Assembly (NCBI RefSeq): GCF_002288925.2
Contig: NW_022098036.1
Location: 39,236,679-39,300,678, forward strand
Source: Delphinapterus leucas
Lineage: Eukaryota > Chordata > Mammalia > Artiodactyla > Monodontidae
Direction of reading: 5' to 3'
Length of the DNA: 64,000 nucleotides
Both the position numbers and the translations under genes were made by a program. The notes beneath the pieces are model-generated. The model was not told where the DNA came from and did no database searches. It saw only the letters and a list, made by a program, of their open reading frames with translations. Shown piece after piece: positions 43,813 through 54,129 of this stretch (positions are counted from its first letter, which is position 1; each line of letters begins with the position of its first letter).

Positions 43813-46298
43813 GAGAGACCTTCAAGATGGCGGAGGAGTAAGGCATGGAGATCACCTTCCTCCCCACAAATACATCAAAAATACATCTACATGTGGGACA
43901 ACTCCTATAGAACACCTACTGAATGCTGGCAGAAGACCTCACACTACCCAAAAGGAAAGAAACTCCCCACGTACCTGGGTAGGGCAAAAGGAACAAGAAA
44001 AAACAGAGACAAAAGAATAGGGACTGGGGCTTCCCTGGTGGCACAGTGGTTGGGAGTCCGCCTGCCAATTCAGGGGACACAGGTTCGTGCCCCGGTCCGG
44101 GAAGATCCCACGTGCCGTGGAACGGCTGGGCCCATGAGCCATGGCCACTGAGCCTGCGCTTCCAGAGCCTGTGCTCCGCAACGGGAGAGACCACGACAGT
44201 GAGAGGCCCACGTACCGCAAAAAAAGAAAGAAAGAAAAAAAAAGAATAGGGATGGGGACCTGCATCTCTGGGAGGGAGCTGTGAAGGAGGAAAAGTTTCC
44301 ACACACTATGAAGCCCCTTCACTGGTGGAGACGGGGTGTGATGGAGGGGAAGCTTCGGAGCCACGGAGGAGAGCACAGCAACAGGGGTGCAGAGGGCAAA
44401 GCGGTGAGATTCCCGCACAGAGGATCAGTGCCAACCAGCACTCACCAGCCCGAGAGGCTCGTCTGCTCATCTGCAGGGACGGGTGGGGGCTGGGAGCTGA
44501 GGCTCAGGCTTCAGAGGTCAGATCCCAGGGAGAGGACTGCGGTTGGCTGTGTGAACACAGCCTGAAGGGGGCTAGTGTGGCACAGCTATTCAAGGGGTAG
44601 TCTGGGAAAAAGTCTGGACCTGCCTAAGAGGCAAGATACCATTGTTTCAGGGTGCGTGAGGAGAGAGGATTCAGAACAGTGCCTAAACAGGCTCCAGAGA
44701 GGGGCACGAGCCATGGTTATCAGCGCAGACACCAGAGACGGGCAAGAAACACTAAGGCTGCTGCTGCAGCCACTGAGGAGCCTGTGTGCAAGCACAGGTC
44801 ACTACCCACACCTCCCCTCCCGGGAGCCTGTGCAGCCCACCACTACCAGGGTCCCATGATCCAGGGACAAATTCCACGGGAGAACGCATGGCATGCCTCA
44901 GGCTGTTGCAACGTCATGCCAGCCTCTGCCGCAGCAGGCTTGCCCCACATTCTGTACCCCTCCCTCCCCCAGCCTGAGTGAGCCAGAGCCCCCTAATCAG
45001 CTGTTCCTTTACCCCCGTTCTGTCTGGGTGGGGAACAGCGCCCCCAGGTGACCTACATGCAGAGGCGGGGCCAAATCTAAAGCTGAACCCCAGAAGCTGT
45101 GCGAACAAAGAAGAGGGAAATTTCTTCCAGCAGCCTCAGGAGCAGCGGATTAAATTCCCACAATCAACTTGATGTACCCTGCATCTCCGGAATAGCTAAA
45201 TGGACAATGAATCATCCAAAAATTGAAGTGGTGGGCTTTGGGAGCAACTGTAGACTAGAGTTGGGGTTTGCTTTCTGCATCTAATTTGTTTTTGGTTTTA
45301 TGTTTATCTTAGTTTAGTATTTAGAGTTTATTATCATTGGTAGATTTGTTTATTGATTTGGTTGCTCTCTTCCTTTCTTTTTTATATAGAGATATATATT
45401 TTTTTTCCTTTTTCTCTTTGTGAGTGTGTATGTGTATGCTTCTTTGTGTGATTTTGGCTGTATAGCTTTGCATTTACCATTTGTCCTACGGTTCTACCTG
45501 TCAGGTTTTTTTTTCTTTAACTGTAGTTTTCAGCGCTGGTTATCATTGGTGAATTTGTTTTTTGCTTTGGTTGCTCTCTTCTTTCTTTCTTTTTAATAAT
45601 TTTTAAAATTTCTTATTTTAATAACTTTTATTTTTATTATTTTTTTCTTTCTTTCTTTTTTTCTCCCTTTTCTTCTGAGCTGTGTGGCTGACAGGGTCTT
45701 GGTGCTCTGGCTGGGTGTCAGGTCTGTGCCTCTGAGGTGGGAGAGCCGAGTTCAGGACATTGGTCCACCAGAGACCTCCCAACTCCATATAATATCAAAC
45801 AGCGAAAGTTCTCCCAGAGATCTCCATCTCAACGCTAAGATGCAGCTCCACTCACTGATCAGCAAGCTACAGTGCTGGACACCATATGCCAAACAACTAG
45901 CAAGACAGGAACACAACAACACCCATTAGCAGAGAGGCTGCCTAAAATCACAGTAAGATCACAGACACCCCAAAACACACAACCAGATGCGGTCCTGCCC
46001 ACCAGAAAGACAAGATCCAGCCTCATCCACCAGAATGTAGGCACTAGTCCCCTCCACCAGGAAGCCTACACCACCCACTGAACCAACCTTAGCCACTGGC
46101 GGCAGACACCAAAAACAAAGGGAACTATGAACCTGCAGCCTACGAAAAGGACACCCCAAACACAGTAAGTGAAGCAAAAGGAGAAGACAGAGAAGCACAC
46201 AGTAGATGAGGTAGAAAGGCAAAAACCCACCAAGCCAAACAAATTAAGAGGAAATAGGCAGCCTACCTGAAAAAGAATTCAGAGTAATGATAGTAAAC
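43813..46298 (+). promoter_or_regulatory. L1-2 5' UTR / internal promoter, long form
   Basis: L1 5' UTRs hold an internal polymerase II promoter. The first 25 bases contain CAAGATGGCGG (43823-43833), which fits the YY1 site known near the start of mammalian L1s. The segment 44280-45150 is G+C-rich, then a T-rich stretch (45280-45665) follows, and the part from 45680 leads into ORF1. A SINE is inserted at 44024-44239. ORFs in this part (for example 44652-44981) are accidental. At about 2.3 kb without the SINE it is roughly twice the length of the L1-B counterpart. Confidence 0.75.
44024..44239 (+). mobile_element. CHR-type SINE (short-tail form) in the L1-2 5' UTR
   Basis: CTGGGGCTTCCCTGGTGGCA head, GAGGCCCACGTACCGC and an (A)nG-rich tail. 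Flanks AAAAGAATAGGGA at 44011-44023 and 44240-44252 are identical 13-mers. It separates the YY1-like start from the rest of the promoter and postdates L1-2. Confidence 0.97.
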
Positions 46299-47070
46299 AT
46301 GATCCAAAATCTCAGAAATAAAATGGAGAAAATACAAGAAACATTTTCCAAGGACCTAAAAGAACTAAAGAGCAAACAATCATGAACAACACAATAAATG
46401 AAATGAAAAATTCTTCCCTAGAGGGAATCAATAGCAGAATAACTGAGGCAGAAGAGCAGATAAGTGACCTGGAAGATAAAATAGTGGAAATAACTACTGC
46501 AGAGCAGAATAAAGAAAAAAGAATGAAAAGAATTGAGGACAGTCTTAGAGACCTCTGGCACAACATGAAACGCACCAACATTCGAATTATAGGGGTCCCA
46601 GAAGAAGAAGAGAAAAGAAAGGGACTGAGAAAATATTTGAAGAGATTATAGTTGAAAACTTCCCTAATATGGGAAAGGAAATAGTCGTTCAAGTCCAGGA
46701 AGCACAGAGAGTCCCATACAGGGTAAATCCAAGGAGAAACACGCCAAGACACATATTAATCAAACTATCAAAAATTAAATACAAAGAAAAAATATTAAAA
46801 GCAGCAAAGGAAAAACAACAAATAACACACAAGGGAATCCCCATAAGGTTAACAGCTGATCTTTCAGCAGAAACTCTGGAAGCCAGAAGGGAGTGGCAGA
46901 ACATATTTAAAGTGATGAAAGGGAAAAACCTACAACCAAGATTACTCTACCCAGCCAGTATCTCATTCAGATTAGACAGAGGAATTAAAACCTTTACAGA
47001 CAAGCAAAACCTAAGAGAATTCAGCACCACCAAAGCAGCTTTACAACAAATGATAAAGGAACTCCTCTAG
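46299..47070 (+). pseudogene. L1-2 ORF1 remnant (RNA-binding protein), frameshifted
   Basis: ORF1p is the L1 nucleic-acid chaperone that coats L1 RNA. ATG at 46299 opens the frame and it stops after 28 codons. Reading continues in another frame from about 46382 to 46651, with heptad-like stretches (ITEAEEQISDLEDKI) typical of the coiled coil. It then continues in a third frame 46669-47070 with the basic C-terminal part (GIPIRLTADLSAETLEARRE). The end is a stop just before 47071. At least two frameshifts are present, so no complete protein. The 58-bp gap to ORF2 is normal for L1. Confidence 0.9.
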
Positions 47071-47128
47071 GCAGGAAACACAAGAGAAGGGAAAGACCTA
47101 CAATAACAAACCCAAGACAGTTGAGAAA

Positions 47129-50100
47129 ATGGTAATAGGAACATACATATCAATAATTACCTTAAATGTAAATGGATTAAATGCTCCAACCAAAAGAAAT
47201 AGACTGGCTGAATGGATACAAAAACAAGACCCGTATATATGCTGTCTGCAAGAGACCCACTTCAGATCTAGGGACACATACAGACTGAAAGTGAGGGGAA
47301 AGAAAAAGGTATTCCATGCAAATGGAAATCAAAAGAAAGCTGGAGTAGCAATTCTCATATCAGACAAAATCGACTTTAAAATAAAGACTATTACAAGAGA
47401 CAAAGAAGGACACTACATAATGATCAAGGGATCAATCCAAGAAGAAGATATAACAATTAAAAATATTTGTGCACCCAACATAGGAGCACCTCAATACATA
47501 AGGCAAATGCTAACAGCCATAAATGGGGAAATCGACAGTAACACAATCATAGTAGGGGACTTTAACACCCCACTTTCACCAATGAACAGGTCATGCAAAA
47601 TGAAAATAAATAAGGAAACATAAGCTTAAAATGATACATTAAAAAAAATGGACTTCATTGATATTTATAGGACATTCTATCCAAAAACAACAGAATACAC
47701 TTTCTTCTCAAGTGCTCATGGAACATTCTCCAGGATAGATCATATCTTGGGTCACAAGCCTTGGTAAATTTAAGAAAATTGAAATCGTATCAAGCATCTT
47801 TTGTGACCACAATGCTATGAGACTACATATCAATTAAAGGAAAAACACAGTAAAAAACACAAATACATGGAGACTAAACTGTGTGCTTCTAAATAACCAA
47901 GAGATGACTGAAGAAATCAAAGAGGAAATCAAAAAATACCTAGAAACAAATGACAATGAAAATATGATGACCCAAAACCTATGGGATACAGCAAAAGCAG
48001 TTCTAGGAGGGAAGTTTATAGCAATACAAGCCTACCTCAAGAAACAAGAAAAATCTCAAATAAACAACCTAACCCTACACCTAAAGCAATTAGAGAAAGA
48101 AGAACAAAAAAAAATCCAAAGTTAGCAGGAGGAAGGAAATCATAAAGATCAGATTAGAAATAGATGAAAAAGAATGAAGGAAACAATAGCAAAGATCAAA
48201 ACTAAAAGCTGGTTCTTTGAGAAGATAGAGAAAGTTGATAAACCATTAGCCAGTCTCATCAAGAAAAAAAGGAGAAGACTCAAATCAATAGAATTAGAAA
48301 TGAAAAAGGAGAAGTAACAACTGACACTGTAGAAATTCAAAGGACCATGAGAGATAACTACAAGCAAGTATATGCCAATAAAATGGACAACCTGGAAGAA
48401 ATGGAAAAATTCTTAGAAAAGCACAACCTTCCCAGACTGAACCAGGAAGAAATAGAAACTCTAAACAGACCAATCACAAGCACTGAAATTGAAACTGTGA
48501 TTTTAAATCTTCCAACAAACAAAATCCCAGGACCAGATGGCTTCACAGCGAATTCTATCAAACATTTAGAGAAGAGCTAAAACCTTCCTCTCAAACTCTT
48601 CCAAAATATAGCAGAGGGAGGAACACTCCCAAACTCATTCTATGAGGCCACCATCACCCTGATACCATACAAAGATGTCACAAAGAAAGAACACTACAGG
48701 CCAATATCATTGATGAACATAGATGAAAAAATCCTCAACAAAATATTGTCAAACAGAATCCTGCAGCACATTAAAAGGATCGTACACCATGATCAAGTGG
48801 GGTTCATCCGGGAATGCAAGAATTACTCAGTATACGCAAATCAATCAATATGAAAAACAATATTAACAAATTGAAGGAGAAAAAAACCATATGATCATCT
48901 CAATACATGCAGAAAAAGCTTTTGACAAAATTAAACACCCATTTATGACAAAACTGCTTTTGCTGTCCAGAAATTAGGCATAGAGGGAACTTACCTCAAC
49001 ATAATAAAGGCCATATATGATAGACCCACAGCCTACATCTTTCTCAATGGTGAAAAATTGAAACCATTTCCTCTAAGATCAGGAACAAGACTAGGTTGTC
49101 CATTCTCACCACTATTATTCAACATAGTTTTGGAAGTTTTAATCACAACAATCAGAGAAGAAAAAGAAATAAAAGTAATCCAAATCAAAAAAGAAGAAGT
49201 AAAGCTGTCACTCTTTGCAGATAACATGATACTATACATAGAGTATGCTAAAGATGGTACCAGAAAACTGCTAGAGCTAATCAGTGAATTTGGTAAAGTA
49301 GCAGGGTACAAAATTAATGCACAGAAATCTCTTGCATTCCTATACACTAATGATGAAAAATCTAAAAGAGAAATTAAGGAAACACTCCCATTTACCACTG
49401 TAACAGAAAGAATAAAATACCTAGGAATAAACCTACCTAGGGACACAAAAGACCTGTATGTAGAAAACTGAGACACTGATGAAAGAAATTAAAGATGATA
49501 GAAACAGATGGAGAGATGTTCTTGGATTGGAAGATTCAACATTGTGAAATGAGTATACTACCCAAAGCAATCTAGAGATTCAGTGCAACCCCTATCAAAC
49601 TGCCACTGGCATTTTTTACAGAACTAGAACAAAAAATTTCACAATTTGTATGAAAACACAAAAGACCCCTATTAGCCAAAGCAATATTGAGAAAGAAAAA
49701 TGGAGATGAAGGAATCAGGCTCCCGGACTTCAGACTATACTACAAATCTATAGTAATCAAGACAGTATGGTACTGGCACAAAAACAGAAATATAGATCAG
49801 TGGAACAGGATAGAAAGCCCAGAGATCAACCCACACACATATGGTCACCTTATTTTGATAAAGGAAGCAAAAATATACAATGGGGAAAAGACAGCCACTT
49901 CAATAAGTGGTGCTGGGAAAACTGGACAGCTACATGTAAAAGAATGAAAATAGAATATTCCCTAACACCATACACAAAAGTAAACTCAAAATGGATTAAA
50001 AACCTAAATGTAAGGCCAGAAACTATTAAACTCTTAGAGGAGAACAGACAGAACACTCTGAGATAAATCACAACAAGATCCTTTTTGACCCACCTCCTAG

Positions 50101-50922
50101 AGAAATGGAAATAAAAACAAAAATAAACAAATGGAACCTAATGAAACTTAAAAGCTTTTGCACAGTAAAGGATACCATAAAGAAGACAAAAAGACAACCC
50201 TCAGAATGGGAGAAAATATTTGCAAACAAAGCAAGTGACAAAGGATTAATCTCCAAAATATAGAAGCGGCTCATGCAGCTCAATATCAAAAAAAACTCAA
50301 CCCAATCCAAAAATGGGCAGAAGACCTCTAAATAGACATTTCTCCAAAGAAGATATACAGATTGCCAACAAACACGTGAAAGGATGCTCAACATCACTAA
50401 TCATTAGAGAAATGCAAATCAAAACTATTTGCAAATCTGACTCACACCAGTCAGAATGGCCATCATCAAAAAAATCTACAAACACTAAATGCTGGAGAGG
50501 GTGTGGAGAAAAGAGAACCCTCTTGTATTGTTGGTGGGAATGTAAATTGATACAGCCACTATGGAGACCAGTATGGAGGTTCCTTAAAAAACTAAACATA
50601 GAACTACCATAGGACCCAGCAATCCCACTGCTGGGCATATACCCTGAGAAAACCATAATATAAAAAAGTCATGTACCACAGTGTTCTTTGCAGATCTATT
50701 TACAGTAGCCAGGACATGGAAGCAACCTAAGTGTCCATCAGCAGATGAATGGATAAAGAAGATATGGCACATATATACAATGGAATATTACTCAGCCATT
50801 AAAAGAAATGAATTGAGTTATTTTTAGTGAGGTGGATGGACCTAGAGTCTATCATACAAAGTGAAGTAAGTCAGAGAGTGAAAAACAAATACTGTATGTT
50901 AACACATATATATGGAATCTAA
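47129..50922 (+). pseudogene. L1-2 ORF2 remnant (endonuclease and reverse transcriptase), inactive
   Basis: ATG at 47129 starts an open endonuclease part of 164 codons with the AP-endonuclease motifs in place: TLNVNG (residues 11-16), QETH (41-44) and GDFN (143-146). The later DH pair (GAC CAC, 47805-47810) also survives. The frame then stops at 47621-47623 and shifts repeatedly (pieces at 47883-48125, 48347-48580, 49058-49471, 49687-49947, 50313-50612). In the reverse transcriptase the catalytic FADD reads FADN (TTT GCA GAT AAC, 49214-49225), which removes one metal-binding aspartate. The C-terminal Cys motif lies near 50489-50550. It ends with TAA at 50920-50922. Confidence 0.93.
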
Positions 50923-51265
50923 AAAAAAAAAAAAAAGTACTGAAAAACCTAGGGGCAGGACAGGAATAAAGACAGACTTGAGGACACGGGGAAGTGGAAG
51001 GGTAAGCTGGGAAGAAGTAAGAGAGTATCTTTGACATATATACACTACCAAATGTAAAATAGATAGCTAGTGGGAAGCAGCCACATAGCACAGGGAGATC
51101 AGCTCGGTGCTTTGTGACCACCTCGAGGGGTGGGATAGGGAGGGTGGGAGGGAGACGCAAGAGAGAGGAGATATGGGAATATAGCTATATGTATAGCTGA
51201 TTCACTTTGTTATAAAGTAGAAACTAACACACCATTATAAAGCAATTATACTCCAATAAAGATGC
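50923..51265 (+). other. L1-2 3' UTR
   Basis: An A run at 50921-50936, then GGGGCAGGACAGGAATAAAG, a G-rich portion (51126-51153) and a final AATAAA at 51255-51260. Matches L1-1 2237-2617. Confidence 0.85.
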
Positions 51266-51279
51266 TAAAATGAATACGG
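51266..51279. repeat. Right target-site duplication of L1-2
   Basis: TAAAATGAATACGG, partner of 43799-43812. Confidence 0.85.
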
Positions 51280-51394
51280 ACAGAGACAGAGTAAGCTAGA
51301 CAGGACAAGCTCACTTTGCAAATATCATAGTATGATAACAATAACTTTAAAGTGAGACTAGAGAGCAAAAAATTTCCTAAATGTTAGCTAACAT

Positions 51395-51620
51395 TTTTTA
51401 TAAGGTTATTACATGCTAGTCACTGGTCTAAATGCTTATATACATATTGAATACTTCAGCAGTGCTGAGGGAATTTCTTTTATATTCATCACTCTCATTT
51501 TACAGATGTGGTAACTAAGACCTATGCAGTTAAGGAATATAGCGAGGCTCAGACACTTAGTGAAGGTGGATTTCAAAACCCAACATTCCTGCTCCAGAAC
51601 TGGCGTTCCTAACCCATTAC
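51395..51620 (-). repeat. MIR SINE relic
   Basis: ACATGCTAGTCACTGGTCTA, CTCTCATTTTACAGATGTGG, TAACTAAGACC and AACCCAACATTCCTGCTCCA are a reverse MIR with a small insertion. Confidence 0.78.
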
Positions 51621-52590
51621 ATGGAATGAAACAACACAGTCCTTTCTGCCTCCATGTTATCTACATGCTCAGCACAAAGTAAACTCTGCTATCACATGGA
51701 ATAATAGTCACAGGAGAATATTCTTCTAGACCAGGAAATCAACTGCTATCATAATTTCAAGGGTAGATATATAATTTGAAAACTGCTTTGTTCCCTTCCC
51801 TCCCAATTCTGGAACATCACTGGGAAAATATTACTACTGTGTGAGAATCACTTACCTAAACAAACCATAAAAGGAAACATCAAATTTAGATTAAAATTTA
51901 CATCTCTCTCCTTTAAAAATTTTTTCCTACGCTGTTTATCCTTTATTGTCCTGAAACCACTGAATTTAGAATTCTGGTAGAGAATTTATATGATAATGAA
52001 ATTAACCCCTTGTTTTTTAATAATAATGACATTGTGATTTGTGATTTTAGAAAGGGAGAAAGGATAGTATTAAATACTAAAATCAGGTATGACTGTATTA
52101 GAACAAGGTGAGAATAAAGTACATATTAAATGATTAAATGAACAAAGTTGAAATAATAATTCACTTACCATATACATGCAGAGCATTTTGATAATCAAAA
52201 AATGAGTATTATACAAAATTAATTAAGGGCTGTCCAAACATAGTTAATTTTATATTAAAAACCATAACCTGCAATTACTTGTGATGTTTTCTAAAAATTG
52301 TTTGGCAATGATGTCTTGATCTTCCAAAATATTCTCTTAAGTAGGACTATAGTTTGTGATTTCAGTTACAAAGATGGAATATGGTATAATGTCCTAGGAC
52401 AGACATAGATTGCCCTGTGTATGGGTGAGTTATATCCCCAAATGTATTAATTTGTAAGTTAAATATTTAGAACATGAATGATTTTGGATTGAAAGAGTTT
52501 CATAAATGGTGATAATGATCCCAAACTAGTTTACTAAAGACCACTGAACCACAGTGTACTTCAGTGAACTCGGTTTCATGTGCTTCTTTG
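51621..52590. other. Unique spacer between the two long L1s
   Basis: AT-rich, no gene or repeat recognised. It separates L1-2 (plus) from the L1 nest (minus). Confidence 0.45.
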
Positions 52591-52594
52591 CCAT

Positions 52595-52820
52595 CCATGT
52601 AGCTTCTTTGGTCAACTTGTCTTTTCAAGCCTTTTGCCTATTTTTAGTTGGTTCTTTTCTTAATAATTGTTAAGAGTTTTTAATGGAATCTGGATACAAG
52701 TCCTTTATCAGAAATATATTTTGCAAATACTTTTTCCCAGAATGTAGCTTTTCTCTTCATTTTTAAACAGTTTTTCCGAAGACTAGAAATTTGTAATTTT
52801 GATAAAGTCTATTGATTTTT
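52595..52820 (-). repeat. Old L1M-type fragment, left part (host of the nest)
   Basis: AGAGTTTTTAATGGAATCTG, GATACAAGTCCTTTATCAGA, ATTTTGCAAATACTTTTTCC and TTTGTAATTTTGATAAAGTC are the reverse strand of an L1 ORF2 C-terminal region, very diverged. It continues at 59813 on the other side of the two inserted L1s. Confidence 0.85.
52809..52820. repeat. Target site copy 1 of the L1 nest
   Basis: CTATTGATTTTT, identical to 53872-53883 and 59801-59812. It belongs to the old L1 host sequence. Confidence 0.9.
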
Positions 52821-53871
52821 ATTTTATTTTATTTTCTGCTTTTTAAATTTTTGTTTCATATTGGAGTATAGTTGATTAACAATTTTGTGTTAGTTTTCAG
52901 GTGTACAGCAAAGTGATTCGGTTATACATATACATGTATCTATTCTTTTTCAAATTCTTTTCCATTTAGGTTATTATAGAATGTTGAGCAGAGTCCCCTG
53001 TGCTATACAGTAGGTCCTTGTTTGTTATCTGTTTTAAATATAGCAGTGTGTACATGTCAGTCTCAAACTCCCAATCTATCCCTCCCCCTCTGGTAACCAT
53101 AGATTCATTCTCTAAGCCTGTGAGTCTGTTTCTGTTTTGTAAATAGGTTCATATGTGTCATTGTTTTTATATTCCACATATGAACAATATCATATGATAT
53201 TTGTCTATCTCTGTAGGACTTACTTCACTTAGTACGAAAATCTCCAAGTCCATCCATGTTGCTGCAAATAGCATTATTTCATTCTTTCTAATGGCTGAGT
53301 AATATTCCATTGTATGTATGTACCACATCTTCTTTATTCATTCATCCGTCGATGGACATTTAGGTTGCTTCCATATCTTGGCTGTTGTAAACGGCGCTGC
53401 AATGAACATTGGGGTGCATGTATCCTTTCAAACCATGTTTTTCTACGGATATATTTCCAAAAGTGGGATTGCTGGATCATATGGTAGCTCTATTTTTAGT
53501 TTTTTAAGGAACCTCCATACTGTTCTCCATAGTGGCTATACCAATTTATATTCCCACCAACAGTGCAAGAGGGTTCCCTTTTCTCCACACCCTCTCCAGC
53601 ATTTATTGTTTGTACATTTTTTGAAGGTGGCCATTCTGACTGGTGTGAGGTGATATCTCATTGTAGTTTTGATTTGCATTTCTCTAATAATTAGTGATGT
53701 TGAGCATCTTTTCATGTGCCTCTTGGCCTTCTGTATGTCTTTGGAGAAATGTCTGTTTAGGTCTTCTACCCATTTTTTGATTGGGTTATCTGTTTTTATT
53801 ATACTGAACTGCATGAGCTGATTGTAAATTTTGGAGACTAATCCTTTGAAAAGGGATTAGCAAGCAAGACC
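52821..53871 (-). mobile_element. L1-A: 5'-truncated LINE-1, reverse
   Basis: Starts on the plus strand with the tail complement ATTTTATTTTATTTT, then the 3' UTR type with GTGTACAGCAAAGTGATTCG (also seen at 6565-6790), then the ORF2 C-terminus on the minus strand at about 53536-53814 with [19 protein letters not shown]. The 5' end is cut near 53865-53871. Length about 1.05 kb. Bounded by the CTATTGATTTTT copies at 52809 and 53872. Confidence 0.93.
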
Positions 53872-53883
53872 CTATTGATTTTT
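53872..53883. repeat. Target site copy 2 of the L1 nest
   Basis: CTATTGATTTTT between L1-A and L1-B. It serves both as the right duplication of L1-A and the left duplication of L1-B. Confidence 0.9.
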
Positions 53884-54129
53884 TTGTTTTTTTTGGATAT
53901 TTATTTATTTATTTTTTGAATTTTATTTTATTTTATTTTTAGAGAGCATGTTCTTATTAGTTATCGATTTTATACATATTAATGCATATATGTCAATCCC
54001 AGTCTCCCAATTCATCCGATCACCCCCTCCCCGCCCCACTTTCCCCCCTTGGTGTCCATATGTTTGTTATCTACATCTGTGTCTCTATTTCTGCCTTGCA
54101 AACCGGATCATCTGTACCATTTTTCTACA
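53884..54129 (-). other. L1-B 3' UTR and A-rich tail
   Basis: Tail complement rich in TTTATTTATTT and TTTTATTTTA at 53900-53940, then ATTAATGCATATATGTCAAT and a C-rich stretch (54022-54052, CCCCCTCCCCGCCCC). It is unlike the 3' UTRs of L1-2 and L1-A. Confidence 0.8.

Larger units (their letters stand above)
43813..51265 (+). mobile_element. L1-2: nearly complete LINE-1
   Basis: Runs from a standard L1 5' start (AGACCTTCAAGATGGCGGAG) through 5' UTR, ORF1, ORF2 and 3' UTR to CCAATAAAGATGC. Flanks TAAAATGAATATGG (43799-43812) and TAAAATGAATACGG (51266-51279) match at 13 of 14 and are read as the target duplication. It spans 7,453 bp including a 5' UTR SINE of about 229 bp with its duplicated site. 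The 3' end lacks a clear poly-A tail. Frameshifts in both ORFs and an active-site change make it inactive. Confidence 0.96.

Noticed and set aside
43939..44418. 159-codon reverse-strand ORF
   Set aside because: It crosses a SINE and the L1-2 5' UTR antisense. The SINE-derived part recurs in all other SINE-crossing ORFs.
44280..45150. CpG-island-like promoter of a gene
   Set aside because: The G+C-rich segment is part of the L1-2 5' UTR.
47129..47623. 164-codon ORF resembling an AP endonuclease (APEX-like) gene
   Set aside because: It is the endonuclease domain of L1-2 ORF2, directly downstream of ORF1 remnants and in full L1 context.
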